Made by a program: the position numbers and the translations under genes. A stretch of DNA of 8,501 nt. Origin: Anaerolineae bacterium. Lineage in GTDB: Bacteria > Chloroflexota > Anaerolineae > Anaerolineales > Villigracilaceae. The stretch covers positions 1 through 8,501 of the forward strand of contig PMLN01000342.1 of the NCBI GenBank assembly GCA_003158885.1. The letters are read 5' to 3'. The notes below the pieces were generated by a model that worked only from the letters and a program-made list of their open reading frames with translations, ran no database searches and was not told the DNA's origin. Shown here one piece after another: positions 1-5,733 of this stretch (position 1 is the stretch's first letter; every line of letters begins with the position of its first letter).

Positions 1-266
1 TTCTCGCGCAGGGGCAAATAGGCATCCACCGTATCGGCCTGAGACACGATGAACAGGTCGCGGCCGGCGGCGAGTTGAAGTTTGACGTGCGTAAAGGGTT
101 CAAGATGCCCGGCTTTGCGCGAGGTGAGCTTGCGCGCACCTTTGACAATGGCGCGCGTCTTGCCAAGCTGGCGCGCGTAGAGAGTCAAGATGCGGTCAGC
201 CTCGCCATAATCGGAATGGCGAAGCACCACCGCTTCCACGCGCAGGGAATGTTCGGGACGGGGCAT
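1..266 (-). CDS. recO: DNA repair protein RecO, N-terminal part (cut by window edge)
   Basis: RecO binds single- and double-stranded DNA and, with RecR, loads RecA onto SSB-coated DNA in the RecFOR recombinational repair pathway in the cytoplasm. The 88 visible residues begin MPRPEHSLRVEAVVLRHSDY and continue with GEADRILTLYAR and KTRAIVKGARK. This is the typical RecO N-terminal OB-fold: an 'EAVVL..DYGEADRILTLY' opening, then a basic strand with 'GARK' and a 'LEPF' segment. The C-terminal helical and zinc-binding part lies outside the window. I chose the ATG at 264-266 because homology begins a few residues later and no better start is seen. No Shine-Dalgarno sequence is visible, because the upstream bases are a heptanucleotide repeat array. 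The gene follows cdd by 87 nt in the same direction. The family assignment comes from recalled motifs and I am confident in it. Confidence 0.9.
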   Translation of the reverse strand, partial: MPRPEHSLRVEAVVLRHSDYGEADRILTLYARQLGKTRAIVKGARKLTSRKAGHLEPFTHVKLQLAAGRDLFIVSQADTVDAYLPLRE

Positions 267-272
267 AAGATC

Positions 273-328
273 AGATATTGGTAATTGGTAATTCGATATT
301 CGATATTCGATAGACGATAGACGATGTG
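273..328. repeat. Period-7 tandem repeat array in the recO leader
   Basis: Read on the plus strand, 56 bases divide into eight consecutive heptamers: AGATATT, then GGTAATT twice, CGATATT twice, CGATAGA twice, and CGATGTG. Neighbouring units come in identical pairs, and most share the 'CGAT' or 'ATT' core, so the array looks as if it grew by successive single-unit duplications followed by mutation. The array ends only 6 bases upstream of the recO start codon. It is AT-richer than the flanking genes. It resembles in kind the short heptanucleotide repeats known from cyanobacteria, but I do not claim homology. Confidence 0.8.
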
Positions 329-344
329 AGAGAGATGAATATCG
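294..344. repeat. Inverted repeat CGATATTC / GAATATCG
   Basis: The octamer CGATATTC occurs at 294-301 and again at 301-308. Its exact reverse complement GAATATCG lies at 337-344. In the cdd-recO intergenic transcript this could form an 8-bp, AU-rich stem with a loop of 28 or 35 bases, in two alternative registers. There is no U tract beside it, so it is not a standard terminator. A role in mRNA stability or as a by-product of the tandem array are equally possible. Confidence 0.45.
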
Positions 345-353
345 TTTACGGGC

Positions 354-761
354 TTATATTTTTAAATCCTTGGGCGTAAATGCTTCGGGAAGCAATTCCT
401 TTACCGAGGTCTGTTTGATGAGCCGGCCGCGCCCATCGGCAATCAACACAAGGGTATCCAGGCCAAACTCAGCCAGTACCTGACGGCATGAACCACACGG
501 CGAGCCTCCGTTATCGGTGACAACGGCAATGACCTCGAACTCGTGCTCGCCCTCCGAAACGGCCTTGAAGACCGCCACGCGTTCCGCACAAATCGTGGTC
601 GGATAGGCGGCGTTCTCCACGTTGACGCCCGTGTAAAGACGCCCGCTCTTCGTCCGCAAGGCCGCGCCGACCGCATAATGGGAATAAGGCGCATACGCAC
701 GGCGGCGCGCTTCGTTGGCAAGATCGATCAAAGATTGCTTTTCCTGTTCAGTAAGAGTCAT
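354..761 (-). CDS. cdd: Cytidine deaminase (short, homotetrameric type)
   Basis: The enzyme hydrolytically deaminates cytidine and deoxycytidine to uridine and deoxyuridine in cytoplasmic pyrimidine salvage. From the chosen start the protein has 135 residues, the usual length of the short tetrameric Cdd (B. subtilis type). The zinc site is visible: CAE at 58-60 supplies the Cys ligand and catalytic Glu60, and PCGSC at 88-92 supplies Cys89 and Cys92. The substrate-binding segment GVNVENAAY (45-53) is also present. The frame is open for 23 codons further upstream, but I prefer the ATG at 759-761 because AAAAGG lies about 6 nt before it and the family alignment begins there. Its neighbours are glmU upstream (210-nt gap) and recO downstream. 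In B. subtilis cdd lies in a cdd-era-recO cluster; era is missing here. Confidence 0.95.
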   Translation of the reverse strand: MTLTEQEKQSLIDLANEARRRAYAPYSHYAVGAALRTKSGRLYTGVNVENAAYPTTICAERVAVFKAVSEGEHEFEVIAVVTDNGGSPCGSCRQVLAEFGLDTLVLIADGRGRLIKQTSVKELLPEAFTPKDLKI

Positions 762-781
762 AACAACCTTTTCCACCAAGG

Positions 782-870
782 AAATCGCGAAGCACACAAA
801 ACCTTCCCAAATACTCCATGGCTTTCCCAAAATCAGAGAACGAACCGCGAAGCCCGCAAAGAGCGCGAAG
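782..870. repeat. Degenerate intergenic 'CGCGAAG' repeat element
   Basis: Two related segments lie in the glmU-cdd gap. One, at 782-800, reads as AATCGCGAAG followed by CACACAAA. The other, at 842-870, reads as GAACCGCGAAG followed by CCCGCAAAGAGCGCGAAG. Each is followed or separated by similar 'TTCCCAAA' tracts at 804-811 and 823-830. The motif (on the other strand CTTCGCGCTCTTTGCGG) resembles short dispersed intergenic elements that I recall from several environmental bacterial phyla. That it is a dispersed family member is inference. The reading frame of cdd extends through part of it but is unlikely to be translated. Confidence 0.45.
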
Positions 871-900
871 ATTTCTTTTTTCCTGAAACCCTAGAAATTG

Positions 901-934
901 AAAAAAACGAAAAAACATGAATTCACCATGAATT
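901..934 (-). terminator. Possible intrinsic terminator after glmU
   Basis: On the minus strand, about 40 nt after the glmU stop, AATTCA pairs with TGAATT around a TGG loop (920-934). CATG follows, then T6-CG-T7 (901-915). The U tract is strong but the stem is short and AT-rich, so termination may be partial and cdd could still be reached by read-through. It fits a boundary between glmU and the cdd transcript. Confidence 0.4.
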
Positions 935-971
935 TGAGAAGGCCATATCAAATGCTCCGTGGTCCTTGTAG

Positions 972-2330
972 TTATTCTTCCTTTTTTCTCTCCAGCTTCT
1001 TGATGGCACGCGCCGGCACACCCACGGCAAGCATATCGGCAGGGATATCCCTGGTGACCACCGCGCCCGCGCCCGTTTTGGCGCGATCCCCGATCTTCAC
1101 CGGCGCGACCAGCATCGAATCGGAGCCGATGAAAACATCCTCGCCGATCTCAGTCGGGTTTTTATTCACGCCATCGAAGTTACAGGTGATCGTCCCCGCG
1201 CCGATATTGGTGTGCCTGCCAATGGTGGCATTGCCGATATACGAAAAATGTCCCATCTTGACACCCTCGGCAAGATACGAATCCTTTACCTCACCAAAGT
1301 TGCCCATGTGGACATGCTTAGCCAAATGGGCGCCCTTCCGCAGGCGAGCAAACGGCCCGATATCGACATCATCCTCCAGCACGGCGCCTTCCATGATGGA
1401 CATAAAGACCGTGCAATCATTCCCGATCTTTGAATCCAGAAGATGTGAATTGGGGCCGATCTGATTGCGCTCACCGATCTCCGTTGCTCCCCGAATATAG
1501 GTATTCGGCAAGATGACGGTATCTCTTCCGATCTTAACACCAGCCTCGATATACGTCACAGCCGGGTCCATGAGGGTCACGCCGTTCAGCATATGTGTGC
1601 GGTTGATGCGCGCCCGCATGGCAGATTCGGCCTCGGCCAGATGCACACGCGTGTTGATGCCGATCGTCTCAATGAGATCATCGCAAACCACCGCTTGAAT
1701 TGCCAAACCATCCCGGACTGCCAGCTCTGCGGTATCCGTCAGATAATACTCGCCCTTGGGCGAGACCTTGATGCGATGCAAGGCAGCCCACAACCAATCC
1801 GCCTTGAAACAATAAGCGCCGACATTCAATTCATTGACTTTCAATTGTTCGGGCGAGGCCGCGTATTCCTCGACGATCGCGGCGACGGCGCCATCGCTTT
1901 TGCGCAGGACGCGGCCAAAGCCGCGCGGATCCGCGGCGATGACGGTCAGCATGGTCAGCGGGCCGCGATTTGCCTTCTGGGTCTCAACGAGCCGCTCCAA
2001 TGTGGAGGCCTGAAGCAAAGGCATATCGCCATACGTTACCAGCACGTAATCCGTTTTGCCTTTGAGCAGGGACTCCGCCTGCATGACGGCGTGACCGGTG
2101 CCAAGCTGCGGATCCTGGATCACGAATCGAACATCGCCGGAAATCGCAGCCCGCACCTGACCCGCCTCATGACCCACCACCACCACCGACGGCTCATCAC
2201 TGGCCTGCATCGCCGAGGCGAGAGAATGAGACAACATCGGCCGGCCACAAATGGGATGAAGCATTTTAGGAAGACCCGATTTCATGCGAGCGCCCTGGCC
2301 AGCGGCCAGGAGGACAGCAGTAGTTTTCAT
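972..2330 (-). CDS. glmU: Bifunctional GlmU: GlcN-1-P acetyltransferase / GlcNAc-1-P uridylyltransferase
   Basis: GlmU carries out the last two steps of UDP-N-acetylglucosamine synthesis for peptidoglycan. It acetylates glucosamine-1-phosphate with acetyl-CoA, then couples it to UTP. The 452-residue length matches the family (E. coli 456). The N-terminal nucleotidyltransferase domain (1 to about 230) shows LLAAGQGARM (7-16), LPK with Lys22, the GTGH segment (77-80), the metal-binding Asp in YGDMPL (Asp102), and GIN with Asn226. A linker helix then leads into the left-handed beta-helix of hexapeptide repeats (about 250-440). This holds the acetyltransferase site: RLRKGA (329-334), the catalytic His361 in MGHFSYIG, and NIGAGTITCNFDG (375-387). 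The ATG start is supported by AGGAG 6 nt upstream. Transcription appears to come from the tRNA-Gln side through two hairpins; I see no clear promoter of its own. Confidence 0.97.
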   Translation of the reverse strand: MKTTAVLLAAGQGARMKSGLPKMLHPICGRPMLSHSLASAMQASDEPSVVVVGHEAGQVRAAISGDVRFVIQDPQLGTGHAVMQAESLLKGKTDYVLVTYGDMPLLQASTLERLVETQKANRGPLTMLTVIAADPRGFGRVLRKSDGAVAAIVEEYAASPEQLKVNELNVGAYCFKADWLWAALHRIKVSPKGEYYLTDTAELAVRDGLAIQAVVCDDLIETIGINTRVHLAEAESAMRARINRTHMLNGVTLMDPAVTYIEAGVKIGRDTVILPNTYIRGATEIGERNQIGPNSHLLDSKIGNDCTVFMSIMEGAVLEDDVDIGPFARLRKGAHLAKHVHMGNFGEVKDSYLAEGVKMGHFSYIGNATIGRHTNIGAGTITCNFDGVNKNPTEIGEDVFIGSDSMLVAPVKIGDRAKTGAGAVVTRDIPADMLAVGVPARAIKKLERKKEE

Positions 2331-2342
2331 ATCACACTCCTA

Positions 2343-2373
2343 AAAATAAAACAGGCCTGCTCGCGCAAGCCTG
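2343..2373 (-). terminator. Terminator-like hairpin in the glmU leader
   Basis: On the minus strand CAGGC (2369-2373) pairs with GCCTG (2352-2356) around a 12-base loop that can itself partly fold (CTTG with CGAG). TTTTATTTT (2343-2351) follows directly. The U-rich tract runs into the glmU Shine-Dalgarno sequence, about 12 nt before the start codon. It may be a backup terminator for tRNA-Gln, or a regulatory hairpin that limits read-through into glmU. The stem is only 5 bp, so strength is uncertain. Confidence 0.5.
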
Positions 2374-2401
2374 CCCGCACCCATGGTTCGAGCGCCTAGA
2401 G

Positions 2402-2424
2402 AAAAATTCCCGCCTGCGCGGGTT
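2402..2424 (-). terminator. Intrinsic terminator of tRNA-Gln
   Basis: On the minus strand, beginning about ten bases after the tRNA 3' end, CCCGC (2418-2422) pairs with GCGGG (2409-2413) around a GCAG tetraloop. It is preceded by AA and followed by AATTTTT. This is a compact GC-rich stem with a U tract, the standard form of a factor-independent terminator, well placed to end a monocistronic tRNA transcript. Confidence 0.75.
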
Positions 2425-2433
2425 GGAGATAGA

Positions 2434-2504
2434 CTGGGGCGCCTGGATTCGAACCAAGATCCACAGCTCCAAAGGCTGGTGTGCTGCCCTTGCACCACGC
2501 CCCA
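2434..2504 (-). tRNA. tRNA-Gln, anticodon TTG
   Basis: On the minus strand the 71-nt sequence folds as a full cloverleaf. The acceptor stem is TGGGGCG with CGCCCCA. The D arm is GTGC-AAGGGCA-GCAC. The anticodon arm is CCAGC-CTTTGGA-GCTGT, and the T arm is CTTGG-TTCGAAT-CCAGG. The anticodon is TTG (2470-2472). The weak U1-A72 first pair and discriminator G73 are established identity features of bacterial tRNA-Gln. CCA is not encoded. The anticodon stem has one mismatch at its base (C27 with U43), and position 37 is G where A is more common. A proline reading (TGG) would need a shifted loop whose stem does not close, so I reject it. Confidence 0.93.
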
Positions 2505-2520
2505 ATGAAAAGCGCGGGAA

Positions 2521-2529
2521 ATTGTATCA
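2521..2529 (-). promoter_or_regulatory. Extended -10 promoter for tRNA-Gln
   Basis: On the minus strand TGATACAAT matches the extended -10 form TGnTATAAT with one change. It ends 16 nt before the tRNA, so a start about 7 nt downstream would give a leader of roughly 9 nt. A TTGACG hexamer exists further upstream, but at a 23-nt spacing that is too long for a normal -35. The element lies just after the stop codon of the upstream regulator gene. Confidence 0.5.
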
Positions 2530-2531
2530 CA

Positions 2532-3641
2532 TTATTTTTTCGTATCGGGCGTCAAGCCCATCTTGCGGGCCTCCTCATAAGAGATGACCTGGGGATTATT
2601 CGATTTCCCGGCATTCTGCTGCGCGGCTTTGTTCCAGAAATCGTCGATCTCCTGTTGTTTGCCCTTTTGTTTGGAGGCATCCTTGAGCAACGCCTCCATT
2701 TCCGGAGCAGGCGGAACCGCCGGCAATAATTCATCCGCCGGCAATAATTCACCCGCCGGCAATAATTCACCGGCCTTCCCTTTTTTCTTAATCGGAGACC
2801 CTGCCTGAGGCGCGGGCGGCTCCTTCAACTCAGAGGTAACACCCATGGACCGCAGGGAGCGTTCCACCTCATTGCGCAGGGCCAGCAGGGCACGCAGGGT
2901 ATCCTGAACATTTTCCAAGCCGGCCAATTTTTCGCCTGCCAACATCAAAACATAAGCGCCCGTGATGGGCATCAGCAGAAGATCCTCATTACCACCGCTA
3001 AATGCGAAGTGCTGGTCAAACGCTTCCTGGTGAGTGTAGCCGGCAACTTTCAAGCCGGCGTTGAAAATGGCGGTCAATGCGGTAAACAGCGAGTACTCCA
3101 TACTGCTGTCAGACAAGGCGCCGGCGCGAACCAACACCGTTCCGCGCTCGTTCAGAAGAAATACCGCATGGGCATTGAGGTCCTGGCGAAAGTTCGCGAG
3201 CAAATCCGAGAGGCGCGCGCGCCTGGCTTCCTCCTTCACCGAACCTGATTTAGAAGGAAAGATAGTGCTGACCAGTTCCAGGCTGCGTTCCACCACATCC
3301 AGAAAATCCGCCAGGGGAATTGGCTTATCGAACAAAGCCACCGCACCGGCATTCAACATTTCATCGCGAGACTTACGATCGGTCATCCCCGAAATCAAAA
3401 TCACCTTCACTTCCGGCTGGCGGGCGCGGATCTTATGGATCAATTCAATGCCGCTCATACCGGGCAATTTATAATCGGCAACCAACAAATCGATGTGTTG
3501 ACGACTCGCTTCGAGCAGGGCTTCCTCCCCGGAAGGCGACTCGAAAATTTGAAGATCACTGTTCTTCAAGGTGTCCAGCGTGGAATGCAAAAGGCGCAAA
3601 ATATCGCGCTGGTCGTCAACGAGGAGAATTCTATGTTTCAT
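2532..3641 (-). CDS. Response regulator with REC domain and Roadblock/LC7-like domain
   Basis: The 369-residue protein begins with a CheY-like receiver domain (1 to about 120): acidic pair Asp9/Asp10 in LLVDDQRD, phosphoacceptor Asp56 in LLVADYKLPG, Ser84 in ILISG, and Lys106 in FDKP. All key residues for phosphorylation are present. Residues of about 143-265 look like a Roadblock/LC7 (MglB-type) fold: a helix, then HAVFLLNERGTVLVRAGA, a central helix, EDLLLMPITGAYVLMLAG and a final helix. This part is assigned by pattern and is less certain. A Pro/Lys-rich linker (272-312) carries three GELLPA-like repeats. The unrecognised tail ends in DDFWNKAAQQ and ISYEEARKMGL. There is no DNA-binding output domain, so the output is probably protein-protein, perhaps with a small Ras-like GTPase. 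The start lies 14 nt after the oppF-like stop with GGGA upstream, consistent with cotranscription. The cognate kinase is not in the window. Confidence 0.85.
   Translation of the reverse strand: MKHRILLVDDQRDILRLLHSTLDTLKNSDLQIFESPSGEEALLEASRQHIDLLVADYKLPGMSGIELIHKIRARQPEVKVILISGMTDRKSRDEMLNAGAVALFDKPIPLADFLDVVERSLELVSTIFPSKSGSVKEEARRARLSDLLANFRQDLNAHAVFLLNERGTVLVRAGALSDSSMEYSLFTALTAIFNAGLKVAGYTHQEAFDQHFAFSGGNEDLLLMPITGAYVLMLAGEKLAGLENVQDTLRALLALRNEVERSLRSMGVTSELKEPPAPQAGSPIKKKGKAGELLPAGELLPADELLPAVPPAPEMEALLKDASKQKGKQQEIDDFWNKAAQQNAGKSNNPQVISYEEARKMGLTPDTKK
2717..2774. repeat. 18-bp tandem repeat within the regulator gene
   Basis: Three consecutive 18-bp units (2717-2734, 2735-2752, 2753-2770) differ by only one base (a T in place of C at 2734), and the start of a fourth follows. 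Each unit is in frame on the minus strand and encodes GELLPA, GELLPA and DELLPA. The near-identity at DNA level points to recent slippage expansion, so the copy number may vary between strains. The units contain GCCGGC palindromes. Confidence 0.9.
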
Positions 3642-3655
3642 CTATTTCCCAAAAT

Positions 3656-4639
3656 CTATTTAACCATCCAGCAGGCCGCCCAATGATTTGGTTTAACCTC
3701 GCGGAATTCAGGCTCCTGTTCCGAGCAGATCTTTTCCACGATGGGACAGCGCGGGTGGAAGCGGCATCCGCTTGGGGGATGGAGGGGGCTGGGCACATCC
3801 CCCTTGAGGATCAACCGATTGCGTTTCATCTTCGGATCGGGAACGGGGATGGCCGACATGAGCGCGAGCGTATAAGGATGCTTAGGGTCGCGATATAACT
3901 CATCCCGGTCAGCCAGTTCAACCATTTTGCCCAGATACATCACAGCCACACGGTCGGAGATATGTTCCACCACGCTGAGGTTATGGGCGATGAAAAGGTA
4001 CGTCAGGCCGAATTCCTTTTGCAGATCCTTCAAGATGTTCAGCACCTGGGATTGAATGGACACATCCAGCGCGGAAACCGGTTCATCGCAAATGATGAAT
4101 TTGGGGCGCAAGGCCAACGCACGCGCAATCCCGATACGCTGGCGCTGGCCGCCGGAGAACTCATGAGGGAAGCGGCGGGAATGGTATTCCTCCAATCCCA
4201 CTTTCTTGAGAGTCTCCTGCATCAGTTCGACGCGCTCTTTCGCGGTGCCAATGTGATGAATATGCAATCCTTCCATCACTGATTCGCCAATCGGCACACG
4301 CGGATCCAATGAGGCATAGGGGTCCTGGAAAATGATCTGCATATCACGGCGGATCGGTTTCATTTCCCTGGACTTCAGCTTGAATATATCTATGCCGTTA
4401 TAGATCACAGAACCGGCCGTCGGTTCGATCAGCCTGAGCATGGTGCGGCCAATCGTCGTTTTGCCACAGCCTGATTCACCCACCATGCCCAGCGTCTCAC
4501 CGCTTTTTATCGTGAAACTGACATCATCCACAGCCTGAACATTCGCCACCACGCGCTGCATCACGCCGGCCCGCACCGGAAAATATTTTTTCAGCGACTT
4601 AACCTGGATCAAATCCGAGTTTAAAGAATTTTCGGTCAT
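3656..4639 (-). CDS. oppF: Oligopeptide/dipeptide ABC importer ATPase, OppF/DppF type
   Basis: This is one of two ATPases that power peptide import on the cytoplasmic face of OppBC-type permeases. The 327-residue protein has Walker A GESGCGKT (54-61), the Q-loop at FQDPYASLDPR (Gln105), signature FSGGQRQR (161-168), Walker B FIICDEP with catalytic Glu186, and the switch His219 in IAHN. The C-terminal oligopeptide-family extension contains HPYT (254-257) and the cysteine set C292, C298, C305 and C323, a pattern linked to a 4Fe-4S cluster in some Dpp/Opp ATPases. The frame stays open for 43 codons upstream, inside oppD. I place the start at 4637-4639 because CGGAG lies 6 nt before it and homology begins there. 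That leaves 20 nt after the oppD stop. The closest type is OppF/DppF; the exact substrate is not readable. Confidence 0.93.
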   Translation of the reverse strand: MTENSLNSDLIQVKSLKKYFPVRAGVMQRVVANVQAVDDVSFTIKSGETLGMVGESGCGKTTIGRTMLRLIEPTAGSVIYNGIDIFKLKSREMKPIRRDMQIIFQDPYASLDPRVPIGESVMEGLHIHHIGTAKERVELMQETLKKVGLEEYHSRRFPHEFSGGQRQRIGIARALALRPKFIICDEPVSALDVSIQSQVLNILKDLQKEFGLTYLFIAHNLSVVEHISDRVAVMYLGKMVELADRDELYRDPKHPYTLALMSAIPVPDPKMKRNRLILKGDVPSPLHPPSGCRFHPRCPIVEKICSEQEPEFREVKPNHWAACWMVK

Positions 4640-4659
4640 TGAATACTCCGTGGGCGCAA

Positions 4660-5685
4660 TTAGCGCGCTCTCAGCGGCGCCTGATGGCCATCCGCGTTTT
4701 GATACAGCCAGCAACGGACAAGATGATCTGGCTTGACATCCTCCAACCGAGGATCCAAGTCGCCGCAAATCTTAAGTCCATATTTAACACGCGCCGCACA
4801 GCGCGGCGCAAAGCGGCAGCCCGGCTTCGGATCGACCAGATTGGGAACACTGCCGGGAATCACATTCAGCCGTTCCTTGATCTTGCCCAGAACGGGGATG
4901 GAGCCGATCAAGCCCTGTGTATAAGGATGGAGAGGATTGTCAAAGAGTTCCGTTGATTCAGCCTGCTCCACGATCTCGCCCGCATACATCACAGCCACGC
5001 GTTCCGCCATCTCGGCAATGACGCCGAGATCATGTGTAATCAAAATAACGGAGGTACCCAGGTTTTTGCGCATCTCCAGCACGAGGTCGAGGATCTGCGC
5101 CTGGATGGTCACATCCAAAGCCGTGGTCGGTTCATCGGCAAGCAAAAGTTCGGGCACACAAGCCAGCGCCATGGCGATCATCACACGCTGGGCCATGCCG
5201 CCCGAAAGCTCATGAGGATAAGATTCGGCGCGGCGTTCGGCTTCAGGGATGCCCACCATCTTCAACAGTTCCACGGCACGCTGGCGACCCGCCTCCTTGC
5301 CAAAATCCTGATGGATGCTCAACACCTCGGCGATTTGATCCCCCACTTTGAAGACCGGATTCAGCGCGGTCTGCGGCTGTTGAAAGATCATCGAGATGCG
5401 GTTGCCGCGCACTTTCATCATCTCGCTTTCCGATAAAGTCAACAGGTCGGTGCCATCCAACAAGATTTCACCTTCCAGTATCTTGCCCGGCGGCGAGATC
5501 AAGCGCATCACCGAGAGCGATGTCACACTCTTGCCGCACCCAGACTCACCCACCAACCCAAGGATCTCGCCGGGATAAACAACGAAGTCCACTCCATCCA
5601 CAGCGTGAACCACTCCATCCTCGGTAAAGAAATGGGTCTTGAGGTTTTTAACTTCCAGCAAAGGTTTTTTATCGGTCCTAGCCAC
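4660..5685 (-). CDS. oppD: Oligopeptide/dipeptide ABC importer ATPase, OppD/DppD type
   Basis: This is the partner ATPase of the OppF-like protein; the two form the nucleotide-binding heterodimer of a peptide importer. The 341 residues (E. coli OppD 337) show Walker A GESGCGKS (46-53), the Q-loop at MIFQQPQTALNP, signature LSGGMAQR (160-167), Walker B LLLADEP with Glu185, and switch His218 in ITHD. The C-terminal extension has HPYTQGL and cysteines C290, C296, C307 and C325, again the possible iron-sulfur pattern. 'LSGGM' in place of LSGGQ and the 'QQPQTALNP' loop are the usual OppD-side forms. Translation starts with GTG, supported by AAGGAG 7 nt upstream. A candidate promoter lies about 30 nt before it. 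Permease genes are not adjacent here. Confidence 0.93.
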   Translation of the reverse strand: MARTDKKPLLEVKNLKTHFFTEDGVVHAVDGVDFVVYPGEILGLVGESGCGKSVTSLSVMRLISPPGKILEGEILLDGTDLLTLSESEMMKVRGNRISMIFQQPQTALNPVFKVGDQIAEVLSIHQDFGKEAGRQRAVELLKMVGIPEAERRAESYPHELSGGMAQRVMIAMALACVPELLLADEPTTALDVTIQAQILDLVLEMRKNLGTSVILITHDLGVIAEMAERVAVMYAGEIVEQAESTELFDNPLHPYTQGLIGSIPVLGKIKERLNVIPGSVPNLVDPKPGCRFAPRCAARVKYGLKICGDLDPRLEDVKPDHLVRCWLYQNADGHQAPLRAR

Positions 5686-5713
5686 AGGCCAGCTCCTTAA
5701 ACGGAATTGATTG

Positions 5714-5722
5714 ATTATAGCA
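5714..5722 (-). promoter_or_regulatory. Extended -10 promoter ahead of oppD
   Basis: On the minus strand TGCTATAAT is a perfect extended -10 match, in the AT-rich gap after the binding-protein stop and about 28 nt before the oppD start codon. No convincing -35 hexamer lies 17 nt upstream, which is tolerable for extended -10 promoters. A start about 7 nt downstream would give a leader of about 20 nt that includes the AAGGAG site. It would let the ATPases and the regulator be expressed apart from the binding proteins. Confidence 0.55.
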
Positions 5723-5733
5723 AATATTTATGT

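Noticed and set aside
273..344. CRISPR array
   Set aside because: The repeats are contiguous 7-mers with no spacers; this is a simple tandem array.
762..830. N-terminal extension of cytidine deaminase to an upstream ATG
   Set aside because: The extension lies in repeat-like intergenic sequence, is absent from the family, and a better start with AAAAGG is present at 759-761.
748..951. 67-codon minus-strand frame between glmU and cdd
   Set aside because: Its composition follows the AT-rich repeat region, it overlaps the cdd start in another frame and it has no motif or clear ribosome binding site.
1593..2399. 268-codon plus-strand open frame antisense to glmU
   Set aside because: It is fully opposite a certain glmU gene, its translation shows no family motif and is rich in His and Arg as expected from a shadow frame, and no ribosome binding site supports it.
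2374..2400. Possible tRNA fragment (GGTTCGAGCGCC, T-loop-like) on the plus strand
   Set aside because: No acceptor, D or anticodon arm can be folded around it; the match to a T-loop is chance-sized.
3320..3898. 192-codon plus-strand open frame across the regulator and oppF-like genes
   Set aside because: It spans two real genes on the opposite strand and has no recognisable domain; it is explained by codon bias of the minus-strand genes.
4640..4768. OppF-like gene starting 43 codons upstream inside oppD
   Set aside because: The added residues do not look like ABC ATPase sequence, and the downstream ATG has a well-placed CGGAG site.
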